Positions 26,880-38,117 of a DNA stretch of 38,117 bases are shown here, piece after piece. The stretch is from Tubiluchus corallicola (lineage: Eukaryota > Priapulida > Priapulimorpha > Priapulimorphida > Tubiluchidae). The notes beneath the pieces are model-generated. The model did not search any database and was not told where the DNA came from. It saw only the letters and a program-made list of their open reading frames with translations. A program made the position numbers and the translations under genes. Positions within the stretch are counted from its first letter, which is position 1. Every line of letters starts with the position of its first letter. The DNA is taken from NCBI GenBank assembly GCA_030141605.1, contig JAQGDQ010000496.1:126001-164117 (forward strand), in the 5' to 3' direction.

Positions 26880-29130
26880 GGTAACTCTAAAGCCACGAGA
26901 CAACGAATTCACCAAACCAGCCAGTTCTCGAAACTAATTACAATGATGACTATAATGACGATGACGCTTACATGACAAAAAAGTATCATTACTTACGTGC
27001 TACCGGTTAAAAATATTTGAAGCTTTGAATAATAACATTAACAGAACCAAGTTTGTGAACAAAGCAAATACCATGACACAAATCAACATTTAACTGTAGA
27101 CGTACAGATGGCGGCATGTGTGTTACCTAAATGTTTTCCTGTGTTTTTTTTTTACTGGCCCGGGGGTTCGACCCAACTAATATCCACTTAAAGCTTGTAT
27201 CATTTTCTCGCAATCGTAGCCATCTACTGTAAATTTGGGTGTTTCCTCTTTTTCCAATCAGTTCTATTTCTTGGCCTTGACTGGCGTTCTCATCTTAGAT
27301 GAATGAAATGTCTTATTTAGGAGTGGGATGCCTATAGGCCTGTCATTTGGACATAGGTAATTTGGACGCAAGTGATTTGGACACTTAGATAGTTCTGACA
27401 CATATTTAAGTTACATGCGTCATTTTGAACAGAATTGGACACTTCGAAGAGTAGGCATTTACGCATGCGTAGCTTATTTTTCGCTGTTCAACATTTGCGA
27501 ATTCTTATTAGAGGTAGGATCAATGACATTTTATTTTTATGCTAAATGCTTATTTAACTCAATACAGTTTTGTGCCAAATTCGCATTTCTGCTGCATACG
27601 TTTCACGACAGAAAGAAAGTTTGCTAACATGGCTGACTATGTTAAATTATTTGAACAAAAAAAGAGACAAAGCACTGAAGCTATTTACTCTATAAGAAAT
27701 TCAAAAAAATAAAACCTATAAAAGAGTACAAGGTTTACGATAGGTGCTGCGCGACTTTAATCCTTTCACACACGCACTAGTATGGGGGGGGGGGGGCATT
27801 CATTACAGAGTTATCGAAATGAACGCTTTATTGTATTACGATCGATTAAAGATCGCGGAGTGATCAGTTCTCAAAAGAGCAGCCATGCACGTTGTTTTCA
27901 GGGAAGCTATGCTTGCAGATATGTCAGCATGCGCAGAAATTTATTCATACTTGTGGCGACTACGGCTAATCAGGCACAATACTCATCAAATGACACAACC
28001 TGTGCGTACTAAAAAGTTTTTCATTGCCCACTTTAACAATTACTTGTAAAGAATAATCCTTTGAACTCGCCTGTTCAGTATTTTGTTGCATAATTGGAAC
28101 GATAGTATTTACCAGGCAGTCCTTCTCTTTTCATTTAGCTGCCATTGTTCTAGAATTCTTAAATAATAGTCAGATTTACTAAGTCGTTAAACAATGATGT
28201 GAAAGAAGGTTATGCAGGCCTAGATGTGCAGGTATATACATTTGAAAGCTTTTTGGCTTGGAAAAATTTTGTTCATTGATCAACAGCTCAGACAACCTAC
28301 AGCCTTAAAATTCTGAGCAAGCACAGAAGAATCGTGACTGAAGCTGCATTTGAAACAGCCAGCTGGAATAATGCAACCTACGATTTCCTTTTACACATAC
28401 ATGTAGGCTTAAATAGCAAATTTCGGAAGACGTAAGTTGCATATGCCTTCGTCAACGTTTTTCATCTTAAAGGAATTGCTTGATATTTGAGTGAATTTAG
28501 TATCTTTACTGCCTTGAATATAATACATGTAATTGGTAATTTCTCAGTTTGTCCTCTGTTGGGCCTTTTGGGAGTGTAATTGTGAACCAGTTGCCTCTTT
28601 CGATTAAAAAGAGACCTGTCTGTCGTGACTGTTCCATATGTATCCCTCTGCGCAGTTCTAAATCAATTTGCGCAGTACAAAATCTACCACCTCGTCGCAC
28701 CCGCTTCCAGGTTTTATTTCTAAAGTTTCTTTAAAAAACGTAATATAGTTAAATATGTATAGGCCTAAGTTGACTAGTGAATTGTTCAACCACATGGTTT
28801 CTTCATTGACACGATAATTACTCTTGAAATATATTAATTATATTTCTTTATTTGGCATCAAGGGTAAATAATAATAAAACACGATTTCACTATGTCTTCT
28901 ACTGACGTCAATTTGGGTAATTAAATATAGTTTATCCTATTAGCTGCATAGGGGTGATCAATGATTATACAGCATGTATCTTTCTAGTTTCAATCCCGTG
29001 AATAACTATTATTGCACATGCAAATGCTTACCGGCTTCAGATAACCGAGTGGTATGAATGCGTAAGTTATTTTACTAGAATAATGTGCGAGGGCAAAAGT
29101 TTATGTTCTTAACTGGGTAATCTTCATTAG
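26880..29130. other. Gene-poor stretch
   Basis: Contains a 13-bp G run at 27784-27796 and short frames without family features (27415-27627, 27782-28012). At 28506-28734 two overlapping frames occur on opposite strands; the plus frame has NQLPLSIKKR, faintly like the LINE C-terminal NSLPxxI motif, but too weak to call. Confidence 0.3.
27342..27387 (+). repeat. Short tandem ATTTGGACA repeat
   Basis: Three consecutive 15-16-bp units share ATTTGGAC: TCATTTGGACATAGG, TAATTTGGACGCAAG and TGATTTGGACACTTAG. A fourth related GAATTGGACAC lies at about 27431. Confidence 0.6.
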
Positions 29131-29176
29131 ATCAGTGTGAGAACTTCGAATCCAGATAAAAAAATTTGCAGAAAGA

Positions 29177-29418
29177 GTCACACAAAAAGGTCACTGGAGA
29201 AATGTCACAGGAAAAAAGTCACAGGTAAAAAGTCACAGGAAAAAAGTCAGTCGCAGGTAAAAAGGCACAGAAAAGTCACTGAGAAAAGTCAGGAAAAGGC
29301 ACAGGAAAAAAGAATTAACTGTAACTCTATCCCCAATCCTAATTGTGATTTTTTTTCCCGGTGACATTTATCCTAGCCAAAACTGTGACTTTTTTCCGTG
29401 ATTTTTTCCTGTGATTTT
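29177..29418. repeat. Foldback repeat of GTCACAGGAAAAA units
   Basis: The left arm (29177-29312) holds about eight variants of GTCACAGGAAAAAA. After a roughly 31-bp spacer, the right arm (29344-29418) holds the reverse complement: GTGATTTTTTTTCCCGGTGA, ACTGTGACTTTTTTCCGTG and ATTTTTTCCTGTGATTTT. The transcript or single strand could fold into a large imperfect hairpin. The Lys/Ser/Gln-rich frame at 29137-29364 is a product of the repeat. Confidence 0.8.
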
Positions 29419-29810
29419 ATTATCGATTACCAGAACTTCTCGTTCATGTTGTCAAAACTTCTTGGTCGTCGTACTAGTACATTAACGGGAAATTCTTCTA
29501 TGTGGCATTCCACTCGTTCGATAAAGACGATTTTAAAGCAGAAAATTTTTCATCAGCATTGTGCAGTTTAAGGTCCTTGTTTGTAAGGTAACGGCTTACT
29601 AAGGGAGTATCGGACGTAGCTGGTTTTGAACTTGCCACAAGAATTCTTCAAATAAGTGGCTGGCAATACTTCTTGACAAAATATCCGAAAATATTTAATA
29701 TTTTTATTAAACTATTGTTTGTTGTTGGTCTGCATGAATAAATTCTTAATTTCTCTTTTTCAGAAAGATTATGATATACATGTTCTGCTGGGTGGATTTT
29801 CAGATAAATA

Positions 29811-30788
29811 ATGCGCTGTAGGTCTGAGGGGAAAACCACTGACGTCTGTAACGATGGTTGTGAAAAAGTGAGTAATTCTACACGACGCAGAAAGTCCATT
29901 TTAATAAACAGACAAGCAGATGATTCCGAAGAATCGCTAAGTGGTGCTGAAGGCAAGAAGCGAAAGGGAAAGAGAGTCAGCTTTGCCGACGCTCAAGGAG
30001 AGCGTCTGCTTACCATTAGGCGAGTACCAGATGAGCCAAGTTTCGCTGACGATTTTGTGACCGCTGCTTCTGGAAGCCACTTAAGGTTTAACCCGTCTGA
30101 TTTATTTGGAGAATTAGAATTCACCAACAGAACATTTGCGCACGAAGCACCTCAGGTAACTGCTATCAACAACAAACCTCTGGACATTATACCAAGTTCT
30201 TTCTCATGTTTTGCCTCTGAATCTAGTCCTTGGCGTTTGCAGTTTCCGCAACCGTCAACAGCGGACTATTTTCAGTTCAGACAGAAGCTAGCTCAAAACA
30301 ATGTGATGTTAGAAACGGTTATAATAACCAAAGAAAACGCACTAACTGGTCTAATTAAAGTGAAAAATATAGCATATCAAAAAGCGGTTGGGATAAGAAT
30401 AACTTATAACGAATGGCGGTCCTGTGGTGACGTATCAGCTACATACGTAGATGACATCACTTATGATGGCAGCAATTACGATTCATTCACGTTCACCGTG
30501 TACTTGCCCCCGCTTTTAGGCACAAAAAAGGAAATTGAATTTTGCGTGTGGTACTTTGTTCAGGGACAAGCATTTTGGGATAACAATGATGGCAACAACT
30601 ATAAGATATGCTATCAAGAGACAGATGAAGAGAGCATTATCGCATTGTCATCAGAAGGTAGTTCAGGTAGACAATTCCATCCCCTGCCTAGTAGAAGACA
30701 TTCAATAGGTGAGCGCCCACGTTTATTGGCCGTTAGTTCTCGTCTGCATAAGCTAAGGAGATCAATGCAAGGTGACATTGGGCTATGA
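29811..30788 (+). CDS. PPP1R3: Protein phosphatase 1 regulatory subunit 3 family (glycogen-targeting), intronless CDS
   Basis: This 325-residue single-exon ORF has an in-frame TAA six bases before the ATG, which fixes the start. Residues 55-58 are RVSF inside KGKRVSFADAQGERLLTIRR, the PP1c-docking RVxF motif with its usual basic flank. Residues about 148-268 form a CBM21 glycogen-binding domain: FRQKL, TGLIKVKNIAYQKAVGIRIT, YNEWRS, FTFTVYLPP, EFCVWYF and the signature WDNNDGNNYKI at 256-266. The family brings PP1 to glycogen to dephosphorylate glycogen synthase and phosphorylase. The length and intronless CDS fit the vertebrate B/C/D/E/G group, but the exact paralogue cannot be named. RRRKS (residues 25-29) and RRHS (295-298) are possible basophilic kinase sites. 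An acceptor-like TCTTTTTCAG at about 29763 suggests a 5'UTR intron. Confidence 0.93.
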   Translation: MRCRSEGKTTDVCNDGCEKVSNSTRRRKSILINRQADDSEESLSGAEGKKRKGKRVSFADAQGERLLTIRRVPDEPSFADDFVTAASGSHLRFNPSDLFGELEFTNRTFAHEAPQVTAINNKPLDIIPSSFSCFASESSPWRLQFPQPSTADYFQFRQKLAQNNVMLETVIITKENALTGLIKVKNIAYQKAVGIRITYNEWRSCGDVSATYVDDITYDGSNYDSFTFTVYLPPLLGTKKEIEFCVWYFVQGQAFWDNNDGNNYKICYQETDEESIIALSSEGSSGRQFHPLPSRRHSIGERPRLLAVSSRLHKLRRSMQGDIGL

Positions 30789-33362
30789 TAGCTACTCACG
30801 TTTAAATTACATATATAATAGGCTAGGCCACAGCTAAAATATACAAATGCCTACTAGAAACACGGTTGACACTATGGAGAGTTGAGAGTTAGCTTAACTT
30901 CTCTGATTAATGTTTATCCATGGCGAATATGTGTTGCAGCACGAATATTTTAATGTATTTGGTGCTAGTGTTAACATGACACTACAGGTGCAATATATAC
31001 TTATGGTGCAATATTACAAGTCCTGCATCACCGTTTCACTTGTTTAGTATCAATTTTCGTATTATGATTTATATAGAATTAAAATTACATTTTCATATAG
31101 GAACGTAAAGAATTTTTAAGCTTATTATGTAAGCAGAAAATGGCTGTCTGTAATAGGTCACTGAGAAATTTATAGTGACCATAGCTGACCATAGACGTGG
31201 CAGTAATAACTGACGATGAAAATAGCTCCATGCTGTGTTAGCGACAACGAAAATTAATACTTTTTGTGAGTACAAAATGCTAACATTTCAGATTGTGAGC
31301 AAAATGATGATAGGGAGCATGGCACCGGCGGCATCAAGCTGTGGTGTTGTCAGTAGCTGAAGATAAAATGTGTTTTTGTATTTTTATTTCTGCTGAAAAA
31401 GATTATCTCTGTTACAGTTGTTTCAACAAAACCCAATGGATTCCTAAATATGCACAAAATGTCTAATAGATGGCCTTAGTAGGACGTTTTTGTAGATCTT
31501 AAAAAACGCTTAAAAAGACTGTCGAAAAACAAATGATAGTGATAAATAGTTAATACTTATTATTAAAAAACATTAATTGCTTTATAATATATTGGATACA
31601 AAATCAAAATGGCTAACATTTCACATCTTATCCGGTTTTGCTACGTTCCTTATTGTTGATATTTCGTTTCTAATATTTGTCATCATAGGTAGTAAGTTAC
31701 GTTTGAATCCGCTCTTACAATAGAGACATCTACTGGCAAATGTTGTAATCTCCTGGCTTCCTATTAATCAGGAACAGTTGTGGACAAAGTTGTTTCTGTG
31801 TTACAAAGTTGCGGACAAAATTACAAACCACCTCCCAAAGAACACCTTCTGTGTTCAGAAGCAGTATACATAGTTATATGTGACCCACCATCACCTCACT
31901 GTCGGGCCGATTAATCATAATGTCACTATCAGTTTTTAACGCACGCAGCCATAGGTTTTTTAAGTCTGGTTTTTCTTCACTCTAGGCTCACCAGATGAAG
32001 ACAACTGATGGTAATGTGTAAAGAATGACAGTTGAACTTTTGAAATGTCTAAGAAATGCCTAGTAATATGTGTAACAGTTGTAAGTTGCTGATGAAAGGA
32101 AAATGTTTTTTCAATTCGGCTGAGAAAATTTTTGTTGGTGAGTTTTTAGCAATGGGCGCAATTTTGATCTGTAAACGTTACGATGCTAAGTCTTTCACGT
32201 ATTGCACAACGTGTACAATGTAGAGTTGAACACAGTATAAAAGTATGTGATCAGGGATATAACGCATTTATTCACGCAGAAGAATTTCATCAATAGTTTT
32301 TATTGTCAGGCTCAATAGTTAATTATTGAAAAGTGTTTGTAACTTATTGTTAAAATATGATTTTCACTTGAACATTGTTCAATAGTTCAGTAAGTTGGTA
32401 CTTAAACAAGTGTTACGAACGTATCATAATAGCCTCTTAATGGCCTCATTCTGAATTATCTTTATCTTTTTCAGTTCTGATTTTAAATTGGTAATAAATT
32501 TTGTAGTTTTGTTGATAATAAACCAGCACGTGATGGAAAGGTTATTTTACCGTTTTTTATAATTGTAAATAGATTCAGCTTTGGTGGTAACAATTTTTTT
32601 AACCAAACTAGAAACAATATGAACTTGAAACCATCTTCGATCACATGGCAGTGTGTAGTCTAGTTGTCATGACACTGGATCACTTGCGATTGAAAGATCA
32701 CTTATTTAAATCCAGGCTCAGCCCCGATTTGATTATACGTTTTCCCTTTTTGGCTCAACTTCCTTTTAAAAACGCAGTAGACCTTTTTATTTCATTATGT
32801 ACGCAGATGCCACAAGAATAATGAAAATCATGAAGTTGCCAAGAATGAACACAAAAACAATAGGAGTAAAATATGTGCTAAATGGAATAAAAGTAAAAAG
32901 AAAACAATTTAATCATAAATTAAAAACACATTACAAACATTAAGTATCATGGATTTGTATTATACTTATATATATATCCATAGAGTGACTGTAATACCAT
33001 ACACTGCAGATGCGCCAAATACATCATGTGTCATAAAACGTAATAATATTAGATAACATTAAACTACCAAAGCTTTTCCTAAGAAGAGCTTAAAAATGGT
33101 GGGCTTCCATCATTTCCTCCAATGTTTTGCAATTATAGTTAAATAAATTTTGCTTTACTTTGCGTGGTAAATAAGCAAAATACATAATTCGTATAACTAA
33201 GGTATTTTTCTGTAACCACAATGGTACAACACGAACAGAAGCCACAGCTTACTTGAAGCTGCAGCTTACCTTTATTTCCGAGTGCAAAAACTATTTAAGC
33301 TACAAACACTACAACTACAGTGACGGCGACAATAACAGCAGCAACAGAAATGCAACGCATAA
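30789..33362. other. PPP1R3 3'UTR and intergenic AT-rich DNA
   Basis: No further gene was recognised. Possible poly(A) hexamers are ATTAAA at 31562-31567 and AATAAA at 32493-32498; neither is close to the stop, so the 3'UTR end is unclear. The 60-codon minus-strand frame at 31275-31093 has no family features. Confidence 0.35.
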
Positions 33363-34208
33363 TCACTTAAAATGATTGAAAAAGTAAAAACTGTCTTCGC
33401 AGAAGAAGACCAATGTCCATTGTGTAGGAGTCAGGCTGCAGTCGGAAGCTAATTGAATATGAATACAGGCACAATCACTGAAAATCTTTTTACGGATAAC
33501 GCTGTTGATTTTTTCTTGTAGCAGGTGGGGTTGCTGCTCGTAGGATACCTCTTTTTGTAAATTGCATAGATATGAGGTATGAGTGAAAATTGGATTTGCT
33601 GCCTGCCGTCGAGCTAAAATTGTGAGATTTTTAAGATTGTAAGCAAGTGCTGCAAGCAAGTTGTCAGAAGCTAGGAATTAAAGAAGGAAAATCCTGCGAG
33701 CATCATTCATAAAAGAGGGATAAAAAGACCGCAGGACCGTTAAGTTCAGAAGAACTAGATCGACATTGTGATTTCGCAACAGAGTTAAGAAACAAGTTGG
33801 GTAAGCAGTCCATGTTTGGCTGGAGTACTCGTGCAATGTCAGATTGTCGATTTGTGAAGATAAAATTAGCGTCTGGGATATATGCAATATATCCTTAACC
33901 GCTAATGCAATAACCGGTATTGCAATATACTTCTCCCAGCTAAAACTCAAACAGGCCAAGAAAGGCCAAACAATGGACAAAATAACAACATGGAAAGACG
34001 TGAAACACACGAACGTATGGCAGGCAGTTGTATTTTGATGGCAAAAAGTACCCACATTATGAAACTTTATAATGATGAAAGAAATTACATTTGCTACTTA
34101 CGATCTTTGGCTCTTAATGTACAATATTAGTTTAGCGCCACCTAAAAGCAGCGTGAAGTTATTTGCACAAGATATTACTGCGAATTTTTCAACGTCATTG
34201 TTTTCCAT
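33363..34208 (-). pseudogene. Unidentified 282-codon frame with two internal stops, or a spliced membrane protein gene
   Basis: On the minus strand one frame runs from ATG (34208-34206) to TGA (33365-33363) with only two internal TAA codons, near 34100 and at 33680-33678. In DNA this AT-rich about 20 stops would be expected, so it looks like real or formerly real coding sequence. The first stop falls inside a good donor (GATC|GTAAGT, exon end 34102), and a matching acceptor (GAGTTTTAG, exon start 33939) restores phase, giving 122 residues: MENNDVEKFAVISCANNFTL, LLGGAKLILYIKSQRS, WEKYIAIPVIALAVKDILHI and so on, ending MNDARRIFLL. Two or three hydrophobic stretches suggest a membrane protein. 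In the unspliced reading, Cys and the Lys of SWEKYIAI are 25 residues apart, as in helix 3 of rhodopsin-class GPCRs, but no other GPCR landmarks were found. Family unknown. Confidence 0.45.
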
Positions 34209-34915
34209 TTTCTGACAACAAAGAAAAAGCCATTAAAGGATAAGAAAAGAGGTACCTGATGTAGGTTTCAGAAAATCGCCAAAAAATTATATTACTTTAC
34301 AGCATTTTTATGCATATATCGTACTCGTGTTAAAAGGAATTTTTGTTTGTTTTCATTTTAAATTTCCGGCAATACTGTTCCGAAGTCGCCAGTACATGAT
34401 GTCACCTACGCAAACGTAAATCAGGTCAAGACAAGGCAATGTTAAATTGTGTCCCAAAAATATTCCATGCAAATCTATATTACTTAGCATTTCACTTGCC
34501 TCCTGGAAAGACTTATGTAACAGGAAATAATAATTTAAAATGTTCGTGGCAAATGGTAAAATGTCGCTGGCTCATTTTTCCTGGGAGTTTATATTCGTAC
34601 CTCCCAGAAAATTCTAGCTATCTTTAAGCGCTGCTGAAGCTATTGTTGAAAACAATAATACTACTGCTGCTGCTCCTGCTGATCGTCATGAGACTAATAA
34701 TGGTACACTAGAATGAATTGAGCATCGACTGAATGAGTCGGACATTTGATCGTCATCTTGAATTCAAGATGGCTGCGATGACGCCATCATAAATTATAAT
34801 TTCGAAACAAATCGTCGTGAAACTAAGAAAGAATATTCTAGGATAAATTTTGCGTCTGTTGACGGTGTCAGTTTTTGAACCACTGTCTTGTCACGCGACC
34901 GGTTTGTACTGGACT
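34209..34915. other. Divergent upstream region between the minus-strand frame and HAAO
   Basis: About 700 bp separate the minus-strand ATG from the HAAO TATA box, so regulatory DNA could be shared if the minus-strand frame is expressed. An acceptor-like CTTTGTTGTCAG sits 3 bp before the minus-strand ATG. A 62-codon plus frame at 34439-34627 (MLNCVPKIFHANLYYLAFHL) is unexplained. GATGTCACCTACGCAAACG at about 34399 is a locally GC-richer, promoter-like patch. Confidence 0.3.
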
Positions 34916-34923
34916 TATAAAAG
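34916..34923 (+). promoter_or_regulatory. HAAO: TATA box of HAAO
   Basis: TATAAAAG sits 150 bp before the HAAO ATG in a locally GC-richer patch (GGACTTATAAAAGCCACGCC). Transcription would start near 34945, giving a short 5'UTR of roughly 120 bases. Confidence 0.6.
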
Positions 34924-35065
34924 CCACGCCTTTCAACTTTAGGTATGCTAATGTTGTTTGCAACTATTTAGTATTGTCGTTTTGTGTGCGTAGCACTAGA
35001 CCGCAGACTGTCAACCAGATTTTAGTTTATCCAAATTCAAACAATACTCGTTTCACAATAGCAAG

Positions 35066-37967
<2,902 letters not shown>

Positions 37968-37976
37968 GTATGTAAA

Positions 37977-37979
<3 letters not shown>

Positions 37980-38072
<93 letters not shown>

Positions 38073-38081
38073 TCTCCCTCT

Positions 38082-38117
<36 letters not shown>
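37980..38117. repeat. (CT)n microsatellite at the right edge
   Basis: CT run starting 12 bp after the HAAO exon 5 donor, with CCCTCTCC interruptions near 38065-38090, reaching the window end. Confidence 0.97.

Noticed and set aside
27415-27627. 70-codon plus frame rich in Phe/Cys
   Set aside because: AT-rich composition, adjacent to a short repeat, no recognised domain or splice support.
28506-28734. Overlapping frames on opposite strands (LPLSIKKR peptide)
   Set aside because: The LINE-like resemblance is limited to a few residues and both strands are open, so no call is made.
29648-29956. 102-codon minus-strand frame overlapping the PPP1R3 start
   Set aside because: Shadow of the well-supported plus-strand PPP1R3 gene.

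Overview
This is intron-rich, AT-rich animal DNA. It has canonical GT-AG exons, AATAAA signals, many long microsatellites and decayed LINE and hAT-like elements. The gene families (an elastase-like S1 protease, 3-hydroxyanthranilate 3,4-dioxygenase, a glycogen-targeting PP1 subunit and a small collagen-like secreted protein) fit a marine invertebrate. The palindrome TAGGCCTA recurs, which I loosely associate with deuterostome invertebrates, but the species cannot be named from sequence alone.

Layout. 1-2.8 kb: (CT)n, MITE-like and roughly 140-bp repeats, and a LINE reverse-transcriptase remnant broken by a hAT-like element. 2.83-7.1 kb (+): five 3' exons of an S1 serine protease with an elastase-type specificity pocket; its signal, propeptide and N-terminal exons were not found. 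7.3-13.3 kb: mostly repeats (a 26-bp tandem array, a transposon-type ORF on -), plus two weak clusters of exon-like sequence (10.86 and 11.7-12.1 kb). 13.36-19.77 kb (+): a proposed secreted collagen-like, Gly/Tyr-rich protein gene ending in 30-bp coding repeats, with large microsatellite-filled introns. 20-29 kb: mostly repeats and gene-poor, with a decayed 42-bp-period repeat, a LINE 3' end with an (ATT)n tail, a candidate two-exon 3' gene end at 26.5-26.8 kb, and a foldback repeat. 29.8-30.8 kb (+): an intact, apparently intronless PPP1R3-type glycogen-targeting subunit. 33.4-34.2 kb (-): an unidentified long frame with only two internal stops, either a pseudogene or a spliced gene, lying head-to-head with HAAO. 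34.9 kb to the right edge (+): HAAO with a TATA box and five exons; its 3' end lies outside the window.

The genes do not form one pathway. The protease is a digestive or secreted-type hydrolase, PPP1R3 steers PP1 to glycogen, and HAAO acts in the kynurenine/NAD route. The least explained items are the minus-strand frame beside HAAO, the decayed 14-codon repeat at 23 kb, the unusual active-site loop of HAAO, and the altered disulfide pattern of the protease.
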